This document shows, one piece after another, positions 34,624 to 42,360 of a stretch of 58,905 bases of DNA. The position numbers and the translations under genes are program-made. A model generated the notes under the pieces. It had not been told where the DNA came from and searched no databases. It saw nothing but the letters and a program-made list of their open reading frames with translations. This stretch comes from Lachnospiraceae bacterium (GTDB lineage Bacteria; Bacillota; Clostridia; Lachnospirales; Lachnospiraceae). The stretch covers positions 1-58,905 of the forward strand of contig JAILKJ010000084.1 of NCBI GenBank assembly GCA_024693845.1. The letters are read 5' to 3'. Each line of letters starts with the position of its first letter. The first letter of the stretch is position 1.

Positions 34624-34760
34624 GTGTGAAACCGCCATGCTTGCATGAAGCGGTTTCATACCTCGGGACCCGCGAAAACATGAGGAAAAAAGTGAGACGA
34701 AGTCTCACGATTTCCGAATGTTTTCAGAATTGCGAGAGTTTCGAAGAAACGGAGCAATTC
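34624..34760. repeat. Block of three consecutive hairpins (structured repeat or RNA)
   Basis: Hairpin 1: GTGTGAAACCGC (34624-34635) pairs with GCGGTTTCATAC (34650-34661), with an inner CATGC/GCATG stem. Hairpin 2: GAAAACAT (34674-34681) with ATGTTTTC (34718-34725), then GGAAA/TTTCC, then GTGAGAC (34692-34698) with GTCTCAC (34702-34708). Hairpin 3: GAATTGC (34727-34733) with GCAATTC (34754-34760), inner GTTTC/GAAAC (34738-34742, 34746-34750). None is followed by a T-run. It fills the gap 34608-34809. An interspersed repeat or a structured untranslated RNA are both possible. Confidence 0.6.
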
Positions 34761-34809
34761 GTATTATCACAAAACTATATATGAAAAAATGAAAAAGTGA
34801 GATAACAAG

Positions 34810-37236
34810 ATGGATCAAAACGGCGGAAGACAAAAACGTGTTACGGACGGCGGCAAGGGCGTACATAAACGAGGCGAAGGTCTCGGCACCGGCCCGGTAG
34901 GCAGAGCGGACGGATATAGCGGACGGGGCGGCGGAAGCTCTAACAGAGAAGGCGGCTCCGGCGGTTCCGGCGGCGGATTAAAGCTGATCCTCCTGATCAT
35001 TGCCCTGCTCCTTGGCGGCGGCGGAGGCGGAGCGGCTCTGCTGAGCGGAGGCGGAGACGGCGGTGAGCAACAAGCCGTGGAAAGCACCCAGGCGCAGAGT
35101 GGTCAAAGCGGCTCTTCCGCAAGCTCCCAGTCGGCAACAAGCTTTCTGGGATCCTTGTCGGGTTTTTCCGGATCTACGGCTCAGGCAGGCTGGAAGGACG
35201 GTACCGTCAATACCGGCAAGCTGGACCGTACAGTAGCTTCCGAGGCCAGGGAAAAGCGTACCGTGATCAAGGGCAACGGCACCGACAGGGTGACTATCAT
35301 GATCTATATGTGCGGTACCGACCTTGAGAGTAAGCACGGAATGGCTTCCAATGATATCGCCGAGATGTGCAAGGCGAATCTGTCCGATCAGGTCAATATC
35401 CTGATCTATACCGGCGGCTGCCGCCAGTGGCAGACCAGCGGTATCAGCAATCAGACAAATCAGGTATATCAGGTGACGGGCGGAGGTCTCAAACGCCTGA
35501 TCGACAGCGACGGTGAGAAGAAAATGACCGCTCCCGATACGTTGTCCGCCTTTATCAAATGGTGTGATGCAAACTATCCCGCAGACCGGAAGGAGCTGAT
35601 CTTCTGGGATCACGGCGGCGGCTCCATCAGCGGATACGGCTATGATGAGAAATTCGCTTCCCAGGGTTCCATGGATCTTGCGGGTATTAACAGTGCTTTG
35701 AAAGAAGCAGGCGTGACCTTTGATTTCATCGGGTTTGATGCCTGCCTGATGGCTACGCTGGAAACGGCTCTGATGCTGGATCCCTATGCGGATTATCTCA
35801 TCGGATCGGAGGAAACGGAGCCCGGTATCGGCTGGTACTATACCAACTGGCTGACAGAGCTTTCCGCCAATACCTCCATGGAGACCATCGACATCGGCAA
35901 ACAGATCTGTGATGATTTCGTCTCTACCTGTGCGCTTCGCTGCCAGGGCCAGAAGACCACTCTTTCCGTCATCGATCTTGCGGAGATCTCACGGACCGTA
36001 CCGGATAAGCTTTCCGTATTTGCCAGCGGGACCAGTCAGATGATCCAGACGGATTCTTTCCAGACGGTCAGCAATGCCAGAGCTTCGGCAAGAGAGTTTG
36101 CCACCTCTTCCAAGATCGATCAGATCGATCTTGTCAGCTTTGCCAACAATCTGGGGACCTCCGAAGCGGATGCCCTTGCGGATGCTCTTTTGAAGGCGGT
36201 TAAATACAACCGTACTTCTTCGAATATGACAAATGCCTATGGTGTTTCCATCTACTTCCCTTATAAGAGAACGGGGAAGGTCAATCAGGCTGTCAGCACC
36301 TATAACAGGATCGGCCTGGGTGAGGAATACGGAAAATGTATCCAGTCCTTTGCGGGTATGGAGACCTCCGGTCAGCTGGCAGGGGGCGGAAGCGGATCGC
36401 CTCTGGGATCTTTGATGGATCTTTCCGGCGGCAGCTTTGAAGCAGGCTCCGCATCCTCCGGTTCGGATGCCATCGGGGCACTTTTGAATGCCTTCCTTAC
36501 AAGCGGCAGATCCATGCCGGGGGTGGATGTATCCGATGCGGAGTTTATGCAGGATGCTGAGGTGTTTGATGCCGACAAGGCGGCAGAGTATATTTCGGTA
36601 AATCAGTTTGACGCATCTGCTCTGGTATGGCAGAAGGACGATCAGGGAAGGCATGTATTGGAGCTTCCCGATGAAGAGTGGGATAAGATCCAGAGCCTTC
36701 AGGTGAACATGTTTGTGGACGACGGAGAGGGCTATGTGGATATGGGCCTGGATAACCTCTATGAATTTGAGGACGGACGGCTCATCGGTGATACGGACCG
36801 CACCTGGCTTTCCATCGATGAACAGCCGGTGGCGTTTTATTATGAATCCACCACGGGACAAGGAGAGGACGAGACCATCACCGGAAGAGTGCCCGCCATG
36901 CTGGACGGAGAGAGGGTGAACCTGATCCTGGTATTTGATAAAGAGAATCCCTACGGGGTCATCGCAGGGGCACGGTATGACTACACCGACGGACAGACCG
37001 AGACGGTGGCCAAGAGCATGGACGAGATCCCGGAGGGTGCAAAGATCGATTTTATCTGCGACTATTACAGCTATGAGGGTAAGTATCAGGACAGCTACTT
37101 CCTGGGAGATCCCTGGAAGTATCATTCGGATGCCATGATCAGCAATACGGATGTGGGAAGCGGCTGTGTGGTAACCTACCTTTTGACGGACTTTTATCAC
37201 AGAGAATACTGGACACCGGCTATAGTACAGAAATAA
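34810..37236 (+). CDS. Membrane-anchored clostripain-family (C11) cysteine peptidase
   Basis: This is an 808-residue protein. The first 55 residues are a Gly/Arg-rich cytoplasmic tail (GKGVHKRGEGLGTGPVGRAD), followed by one membrane helix (LKLILLIIALLLGG, about 57-70) and a Gly/Ser-rich linker. The catalytic domain begins near residue 155 with TIMIYMCGTDLES. The His is in FWDHGGG (about 263-269) and the Cys in GFDACLMATLE (about 309-319). Clan CD C11 peptidases cut after Arg and often self-process. The C-terminal 250 residues form a beta-rich domain of unknown role. It sits where ackA might be expected after pta. Confidence 0.9.
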   Translation: MDQNGGRQKRVTDGGKGVHKRGEGLGTGPVGRADGYSGRGGGSSNREGGSGGSGGGLKLILLIIALLLGGGGGGAALLSGGGDGGEQQAVESTQAQSGQSGSSASSQSATSFLGSLSGFSGSTAQAGWKDGTVNTGKLDRTVASEAREKRTVIKGNGTDRVTIMIYMCGTDLESKHGMASNDIAEMCKANLSDQVNILIYTGGCRQWQTSGISNQTNQVYQVTGGGLKRLIDSDGEKKMTAPDTLSAFIKWCDANYPADRKELIFWDHGGGSISGYGYDEKFASQGSMDLAGINSALKEAGVTFDFIGFDACLMATLETALMLDPYADYLIGSEETEPGIGWYYTNWLTELSANTSMETIDIGKQICDDFVSTCALRCQGQKTTLSVIDLAEISRTVPDKLSVFASGTSQMIQTDSFQTVSNARASAREFATSSKIDQIDLVSFANNLGTSEADALADALLKAVKYNRTSSNMTNAYGVSIYFPYKRTGKVNQAVSTYNRIGLGEEYGKCIQSFAGMETSGQLAGGGSGSPLGSLMDLSGGSFEAGSASSGSDAIGALLNAFLTSGRSMPGVDVSDAEFMQDAEVFDADKAAEYISVNQFDASALVWQKDDQGRHVLELPDEEWDKIQSLQVNMFVDDGEGYVDMGLDNLYEFEDGRLIGDTDRTWLSIDEQPVAFYYESTTGQGEDETITGRVPAMLDGERVNLILVFDKENPYGVIAGARYDYTDGQTETVAKSMDEIPEGAKIDFICDYYSYEGKYQDSYFLGDPWKYHSDAMISNTDVGSGCVVTYLLTDFYHREYWTPAIVQK

Positions 37237-37281
37237 GAATTGATATACAGATAAACCAGTGAAAGATTGGAGGGAATCAGC

Positions 37282-38958
37282 ATGTACGAACAGGGTCAGC
37301 TTTGGATCGGTCAGACAAATGAGGGAGAAAGGGTTTGCATGAACCCGAAGCTTTTGAATCGTCACGGCCTTGTGGCAGGAGCCACGGGTACCGGTAAAAC
37401 GGTGACGTTAAAAGTGATGGCCGAGAGTTTTTCCGATATGGGGATCCCCGTATTTCTGGCAGACGTAAAGGGAGATCTTTCCGGCTGCGGCGCAGCAGGC
37501 GTGGACAATGAGAACATGCAAAAGCGCATCGAGAAGTTCGGTCTTGCGGAGACTTCCTTTTCCTATCACGGCTATCCGGTGACCTTCTGGGATATCTTCG
37601 GACAGAAGGGTATTCCCCTTCGTACAACCATCTCGGAGATGGGTCCGATCCTTCTGGCAAGGCTTATGGATCTGAATGATACCCAGTCCGATATCCTCAA
37701 CATCGTATTTAAGATCGCCGATGACGAGGGCCTTCTTCTGATCGATACCAAGGATCTGAAGGCTATGCTCAACTATGTATCCGAGAACAATTCGGAGTAC
37801 GAGGCACAGTATGGCAAGATGAGCCCCGTTTCCATCGCGGCCATCATCCGCGCCCTGGTGGCACTGGAGATCGCCGGCGGCGAGCAGTTCTTTGCGGAGC
37901 CTGCGCTGAATGTGACCGACTGGTTCACCTTAAGCCCCGAGGGCAAGGGTATGATCAATATCCTGGATTCCTCGAGTCTGATCAACAATGGCAAGCTTTA
38001 TTCCACCTTCCTTCTCTGGCTCATGAGCGAGCTCTTTGAGACTCTGCCTGAGGTGGGAGATCTGGACAGACCCAAGATGGTATTTTTCTTTGATGAGGCT
38101 CATCTTCTGTTTAAGGATGCTCCGAAGGCGCTTCTCGAGAAGGTGGAGCAGGTGGTTAAGCTCATCCGTTCCAAGGGCGTCGGCATCTATTTTTGCACCC
38201 AGAATCCCAAGGATATCCCGAACGGCGTTCTGGCACAGCTGGGCAACAAGGTGCAGCATGCGCTCCATGCCTATACACCGGCTGATCAGAAGGCGGTAAA
38301 AGCGGCCGCCGAGTCCTTCCGCGAGAATCCCGATTTTAATACCTATGAGACCATCATGGCCCTGGGAACCGGTGAAGCGGTGGTTTCCTTTATGGAAGAG
38401 GGCGGTATACCCGGTATTGCCCAGAAGGCTGCGATCCTGCCGCCCATGTCCTTTATGGGGGAACTGGATGCACCCTCCCGTGACAACATCATCAAGGGCA
38501 GTATTCTTTACAGTAAGTACTATCAGTCCTACGATCCGGATTCGGCCTATGAGCTGCTGACCCGCAAGGGTATTGAGGATGCAAAGGCAAAAGAGCTGGC
38601 AGAACAGGAGAAGGCTGAGGAGAAGCAGCGTCTCCAGGAGGAGAAGGAAGCCCAGAAGCAGGCGGAAAGAGAGGCAAGAGAGGCTCAGAAGGAAGCCGAG
38701 AGACAGGAAAGAGCCGAGCAGAGAGCTGAGGAAATGAAGCAGCGTAAGGCCGAGAGAGAGGCAGAGCTTAAGGAAAAAGCAGCCGCCAGACGCAAGACGG
38801 CAGCAGCCAAATCCGTCGGCAATTCCGTGGCAGGTACCGTGGGAAGAGAGCTGGGCAAGCAGGCAGGCAAGAATTTCGGCAAGTTCGGCAAGACCCTGGG
38901 TGGCAATGTGGGCGCGTCCCTTGGAAGAGGCCTGATCGGAACGCTGTTCAAAGTATGA
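37282..38958 (+). CDS. DUF853 HerA/FtsK-like P-loop ATPase
   Basis: This is a 558-residue ATPase of the DUF853 family (helicase HerA-like C-terminal). Walker A is GATGTGKTVTLK (about residues 33-44), ADVKGDLSG follows near 60, and Walker B is FFFDEAHLLF (about 266-275). FCTQNPKDIPNGVLAQLGNK (about 302-321) is the arginine-containing ring motif region. A charged coiled coil (about 425-505) and a Gly-rich basic tail with GKNFGKFGKTLGGNVG close the protein. ATG 37282 follows GGAGGGA. It overlaps the next gene by ATGA. Function in vivo is not established. Confidence 0.88.
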   Translation: MYEQGQLWIGQTNEGERVCMNPKLLNRHGLVAGATGTGKTVTLKVMAESFSDMGIPVFLADVKGDLSGCGAAGVDNENMQKRIEKFGLAETSFSYHGYPVTFWDIFGQKGIPLRTTISEMGPILLARLMDLNDTQSDILNIVFKIADDEGLLLIDTKDLKAMLNYVSENNSEYEAQYGKMSPVSIAAIIRALVALEIAGGEQFFAEPALNVTDWFTLSPEGKGMINILDSSSLINNGKLYSTFLLWLMSELFETLPEVGDLDRPKMVFFFDEAHLLFKDAPKALLEKVEQVVKLIRSKGVGIYFCTQNPKDIPNGVLAQLGNKVQHALHAYTPADQKAVKAAAESFRENPDFNTYETIMALGTGEAVVSFMEEGGIPGIAQKAAILPPMSFMGELDAPSRDNIIKGSILYSKYYQSYDPDSAYELLTRKGIEDAKAKELAEQEKAEEKQRLQEEKEAQKQAEREAREAQKEAERQERAEQRAEEMKQRKAEREAELKEKAAARRKTAAAKSVGNSVAGTVGRELGKQAGKNFGKFGKTLGGNVGASLGRGLIGTLFKV

Positions 38959-39359
38959 GTGGGCAGAAAACAGTCATCACCAGGCAGATGGTCCGGGAGG
39001 CTACGGAGAAGATCTGTAAGGAGAACGGTCTGGATACGGATTTTTTCGAAGGCTTCTGGAACCGGCTTATGCAGGATGATGAGATCTATAAGGAATATGT
39101 GTATTATCTGGTCAGACAGGACTTTGCCTGCAAAGAGAAGGTGGAGGGCTTTACCATCGTCGATGTCCTGATCTGGCAGATCGACCATTTTAAGGCAAAG
39201 CTGGATGTGGATACAACCCTGACCAAGCGACGGGAGGGCAGCATGGTGCTGCTTGCCTTTGACACCTTCCTTAAGATGAAAAAAGATCCCGAGAAGTACC
39301 TGCAGAATATGCAGGAGGATACAGGAACCGACTATCCGGGGAAGTTTAACGGACTGTAG
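38955..39359 (+). CDS. Conserved small protein of unknown function, coupled to the DUF853 ATPase
   Basis: This is a 134-residue acidic, mostly helical soluble protein. Its start overlaps the stop of the DUF853 ATPase gene (ATGA), so the two are made together. It contains EYVYYLVRQDFACKEKVEGF and VDVLIWQIDHFKAKLD; a single Cys is in the N-terminal third and another near residue 56. There is no signal peptide or membrane segment. I do not recognise the family; coupling suggests a partner of the ATPase. Confidence 0.65.
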   Translation: MSGQKTVITRQMVREATEKICKENGLDTDFFEGFWNRLMQDDEIYKEYVYYLVRQDFACKEKVEGFTIVDVLIWQIDHFKAKLDVDTTLTKRREGSMVLLAFDTFLKMKKDPEKYLQNMQEDTGTDYPGKFNGL

Positions 39360-39379
39360 GATCAGACGTGAAATATATG

Positions 39380-39408
39380 TTGACAAATCCCCGAAGGCTC
39401 GGTATAAT
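39380..39408 (+). promoter_or_regulatory. Consensus promoter TTGACA-17-TATAAT for yceD-rpmF
   Basis: TTGACA (39380-39385) and TATAAT (39403-39408) are both exact consensus and exactly 17 bases apart. It drives the DUF177/rpmF pair and must be a strong housekeeping promoter, as fits a ribosomal protein gene. Confidence 0.92.
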
Positions 39409-39434
39409 GTGCTTTGTGTGAATAGGTGCAGACT

Positions 39435-39956
39435 ATGCGATTGAATCTTACGGAATATCTGGAATCAGAAGGCAGAAAGGCAGAGATAACGGTCACCTAC
39501 GAGAAACCGTCACTTGAGATCCTGCCGGAAGCCAAAGAGCTGGCGGGCACTTTTTCCATGAACCTTTCCATCAGGAATGAAGAGAAAGGATGTGTCCTTC
39601 TTCAGGGAAGCGGAACGCTGATCTGTAAGGATGTCTGTGACAGATGTCTGACAGCGCTTGATACAGAGGCTCCGATACAGATCGAAGAGCGGATCACGGA
39701 AGGCGAGATCCGGGGCGAAGCCGGAGACGAGGCCGAGGAGAGAAGCTATCTGGACGGCTATGAGCTGGATACAGACAGACTGATCGAGGTTTATGCGGCA
39801 GGCGCTTATCCCATGAAGATCCTTTGCAAAGAGGATTGCCTGGGGATCTGCAGCAAATGCGGACACAACTTAAACGAAGGGGATTGCGGGTGCGACAGAT
39901 TCGTGCCGGATCCGAGAATGGCGGCTATCGGTGAGATATTTGCAAAAGGCAAGTAG
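39435..39956 (+). CDS. DUF177 (YceD-like) protein
   Basis: This is a 173-residue protein of the YceD/DUF177 family, almost always encoded just before rpmF. The Cys pairs CKDVCDRC (about residues 62-69) and the C-terminal CKEDCLGICSKCGHNLNEGD (about 134-153) are zinc-type motifs of the family. YceD relatives affect 23S rRNA accumulation or processing. ATG 39435 is chosen for AGGTG six bases upstream; the in-frame GTG at 39426 lies within that site. It is about 70 bases before rpmF. Confidence 0.9.
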   Translation: MRLNLTEYLESEGRKAEITVTYEKPSLEILPEAKELAGTFSMNLSIRNEEKGCVLLQGSGTLICKDVCDRCLTALDTEAPIQIEERITEGEIRGEAGDEAEERSYLDGYELDTDRLIEVYAAGAYPMKILCKEDCLGICSKCGHNLNEGDCGCDRFVPDPRMAAIGEIFAKGK

Positions 39957-40024
39957 ATCCATAGTATAGAAAGAACAATACGGACTGCAGATAGAGAAGC
40001 GGTTTTGACAAGGAGGTGTAAGAT

Positions 40025-40207
40025 ATGTCCATCTGTCCTAAGAATAAATCTTCCAAGGGAAGAAGAGATCAGAGAAGAGCAAACTGGAAAATGAGCGCTC
40101 CTACGCTGGTAAAGTGCTCTAAGTGTGGTGCCCTGATGATGCCTCACAGAGTTTGCAAGAGCTGCGGAAGCTACAACAAGAAAGAGATCATTTCCGTAGA
40201 AGACTAA
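40025..40207 (+). CDS. rpmF: 50S ribosomal protein L32
   Basis: This is a 60-residue basic protein. The N-terminus (CPKNKSSKGRRDQRRANWKM) is the family's rRNA-binding tail, and CSKCG and CKSCGSY form the zinc ribbon, so this is the zinc-binding (C+) form. AAGGAGGTG precedes the ATG. A strong terminator lies right after the gene, so yceD-rpmF is a transcription unit of its own in front of plsX. Confidence 0.97.
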   Translation: MSICPKNKSSKGRRDQRRANWKMSAPTLVKCSKCGALMMPHRVCKSCGSYNKKEIISVED

Positions 40208-40230
40208 AGAAATAAGCTATATGAGCGAAG

Positions 40231-40258
40231 AATCCGATGCTGTTGCATCGGATTTTTT
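40231..40258 (+). terminator. Intrinsic terminator after rpmF
   Basis: AATCCGATGC (40231-40240) pairs perfectly with GCATCGGATT (40245-40254) over a TGTT loop, followed by a T-run. Confidence 0.92.
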
Positions 40259-40260
40259 AA

Positions 40261-40289
40261 TTGCTTTTTCGGCTCTTTTTTAGTATAGT
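40261..40289 (+). promoter_or_regulatory. Promoter TTGCTT-17-TATAGT before plsX
   Basis: TTGCTT (40261-40266) and TATAGT (40284-40289) are 17 bases apart and follow the rpmF terminator directly. This would start the plsX-acpP-rnc-smc-ftsY transcript. Confidence 0.6.
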
Positions 40290-40348
40290 ATAAGTTAGTG
40301 TTTTTGTGCGTATTTGCCTTTCGGGCTGCGCAGAATAGGGAGGAAAAA

Positions 40349-41365
40349 ATGGCTGAGCGGATCAGAGTTGTTTTGGATGCGATGGGCGGTGACAACGCCC
40401 CGATGGAGGTCATCAAGGGCGGTATGGAAGCCCTTGAAAAAAGCAATAAGATCTTTTTGTATCTGTTAGGCGATGCGGAAGCGATCAAGGCCGAGCTTGC
40501 CAGATATCAGTATGATAAAGACCGGGTGGAGGTAGTCCACTGCAGTGAGAACATAGAGATGGCGGAGCCTCCGGTCCGGGCGATCCAGAAGAAGAAGGAT
40601 TCCTCCATCGTCAAGGGTATGTCCATGGTAAGGAAGGGCGAGGCAGATGCCTTCGTATCAGCCGGCAGTACCGGTGCCGTTCTGGTAGGCGGACAGATCC
40701 TTGTGGGACGGCTTAAGGGAATCGAGAGACCCCCTCTGGCGCCCCTTATTCCCACGGACACTGAAAGAGGCTGCTCCCTGCTCATTGACTGCGGAGCCAA
40801 TGTGGATGCCAGACCTTCCATGCTGGTCCAGTTTGCCAAGATGGGCAGCATCTATATGGAAAGCGTTATGGGCATTGCATCTCCCACGGTGGGTATCGTC
40901 AATATCGGAGCCGAGGAGGAGAAGGGAAACGCTCTTGTAAAGGAAACCTATCCTCTGCTCAAGGAATGCCCGGATATCAATTTTATCGGAAGTGTGGAAG
41001 CCAGGGATATCCCTTCGGGAGCGGCAGATGTCATCGTTTGCGAGGCTTTTACGGGGAATATCATCCTGAAGATGTACGAAGGCGTGGCATTAACCCTTCT
41101 GGACAAGGTGAAGGCAGGTATGATGAGTTCCTTCAGAAGCAAGATCGGTGCCCTGCTTGTAAAGCCAGCACTGAAGAGAACCCTGAAGGACTTTTCCATG
41201 GACCGTTACGGCGGTGCACCCATGCTGGGGCTTAAAGGGCTGGTGGTCAAGACCCACGGCAACAGCAAGAGCATCGAGATCTGCAATTCGATCCTGCAGT
41301 GTGAGCTGTTCGAGGAGCAGAAGATCAATGAGAAGATCCGGCAGAGACTTTCTTTAAATGAATAG
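40349..41365 (+). CDS. plsX: Phosphate acyltransferase PlsX
   Basis: This is a 338-residue enzyme making acyl-phosphate from acyl-ACP for PlsY in phospholipid synthesis; peripheral at the membrane. Family marks are VVLDAMGGDNAPMEVIKG at the N-terminus, FVSAGSTGAVLVGG (about 100), LLIDCGANVDARP (about 143) and FTGNIILKMYEG (about 233). ATG 40349 follows AGGGAGG; an upstream in-frame ATG at 40298 lacks a site and lies in the promoter's transcribed leader. It is followed by acpP, its substrate carrier. Confidence 0.96.
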   Translation: MAERIRVVLDAMGGDNAPMEVIKGGMEALEKSNKIFLYLLGDAEAIKAELARYQYDKDRVEVVHCSENIEMAEPPVRAIQKKKDSSIVKGMSMVRKGEADAFVSAGSTGAVLVGGQILVGRLKGIERPPLAPLIPTDTERGCSLLIDCGANVDARPSMLVQFAKMGSIYMESVMGIASPTVGIVNIGAEEEKGNALVKETYPLLKECPDINFIGSVEARDIPSGAADVIVCEAFTGNIILKMYEGVALTLLDKVKAGMMSSFRSKIGALLVKPALKRTLKDFSMDRYGGAPMLGLKGLVVKTHGNSKSIEICNSILQCELFEEQKINEKIRQRLSLNE

Positions 41366-41383
41366 GCCGGTTTTGGAGAAATT

Positions 41384-41647
41384 ATGGAAAAGATAATGGA
41401 GACATTACAGGCTGCGGTCATAGAAGCTTTGCAGTGCGATATCAGCGAACTTCAGCCGGAGACCTCTTTTGAAAAAGACCTGGGGGCGGATTCCCTGGAT
41501 GCCTATCAGATCCTTATACATGTCCAGGATGAGCTGGGGATCGAGTTGCCTTTGGAGAAGGTGGAGGAGATCAAAACCCTGGCGGATGCCTGTAGGCTCA
41601 TCAGTGACACCATGGAGCAGTCCGGAAAGGACGGGGCCGACCAATGA
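41384..41647 (+). CDS. acpP: Acyl carrier protein
   Basis: This is an 87-residue acidic four-helix protein. The phosphopantetheine Ser is in GADSLDAYQ (about residue 38); most AcpP have DSLD followed by T-V/I-E-L, so DAYQ is a variant. It carries acyl chains for fatty acid and phospholipid synthesis. It overlaps the start of rnc by four bases, so the two are coupled. The downstream tail SGKDGADQ is slightly longer than usual. Confidence 0.92.
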   Translation: MEKIMETLQAAVIEALQCDISELQPETSFEKDLGADSLDAYQILIHVQDELGIELPLEKVEEIKTLADACRLISDTMEQSGKDGADQ

Positions 41648-42345
41648 ACCGTTTGGATTCGGAAATGCTGACGGAGAGGATCGGCTATCGCTATCGAAAC
41701 CCGGAGCTTTTGAAGCAGGCACTGATGCATACCTCCTATGCCAATGAGGTGAAGGTTAAGAAGCTGGGCAGCTACGAGCGGATCGAGTTTTTGGGAGATG
41801 CCGTGCTGGAGATGGTAAGCAGCGAGTATTTTTACAGGACCTTCCCGGATGAGACGGAGGGGAGCCTGACCAAAATGCGGGCGGCAGCCGTTTGCGAACA
41901 GGCACTTGCCCTTACGGCCAGAAATCTTGGGCTGGGTGAGTTTATTCTCTTCGGCAAGGGCGAAGAGCTGACCGGCGGAAGAGAGCGGGATTCCATCCTG
42001 GCAGATGTGGTGGAGGCCATCATCGGCTCCATCTATCTGGATTCGGGACTGGATAAGGCTTCGGAATTCATTTACCGGTTTGTGCTCAACGACCTGGATA
42101 AGAAGAAGCTGTTTTATGATGCCAAATCCATCCTGCAGGAAAAGCTTCAGCAAATGGGTAAGCCGGAGCTTACTTACGAGATGATCTCGGAAAGCGGACC
42201 GGAGCATGACAAGGAATTTGTGATGCGGGCCGTGGCAGGAGGCGTCACCCTGGGACAGGGAAGCGGGCATTCCAAGAAAAATGCCCAGCAGCAGGCCGCT
42301 TACGAAGCGTTGTCCCATGAAGAAGAATGGATTGAAAAGATATAG
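41644..42345 (+). CDS. rnc: Ribonuclease III
   Basis: This is a 233-residue double-strand RNA endonuclease for rRNA and mRNA processing. The signature ERIEFLGDAVLEMV (about residues 46-59) holds catalytic Glu and Asp, and DVVEAIIGSIYLD (about 121-133) carries the second metal-binding set. A C-terminal double-strand RNA-binding domain (about 160-230) ends with SGHSKKNAQQQAAYEAL. Its ATG overlaps acpP. The acpP-rnc-smc order is conserved in Bacillota. Confidence 0.96.
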   Translation: MNRLDSEMLTERIGYRYRNPELLKQALMHTSYANEVKVKKLGSYERIEFLGDAVLEMVSSEYFYRTFPDETEGSLTKMRAAAVCEQALALTARNLGLGEFILFGKGEELTGGRERDSILADVVEAIIGSIYLDSGLDKASEFIYRFVLNDLDKKKLFYDAKSILQEKLQQMGKPELTYEMISESGPEHDKEFVMRAVAGGVTLGQGSGHSKKNAQQQAAYEALSHEEEWIEKI

Positions 42346-42360
42346 AAGGAAGTAACAGTC

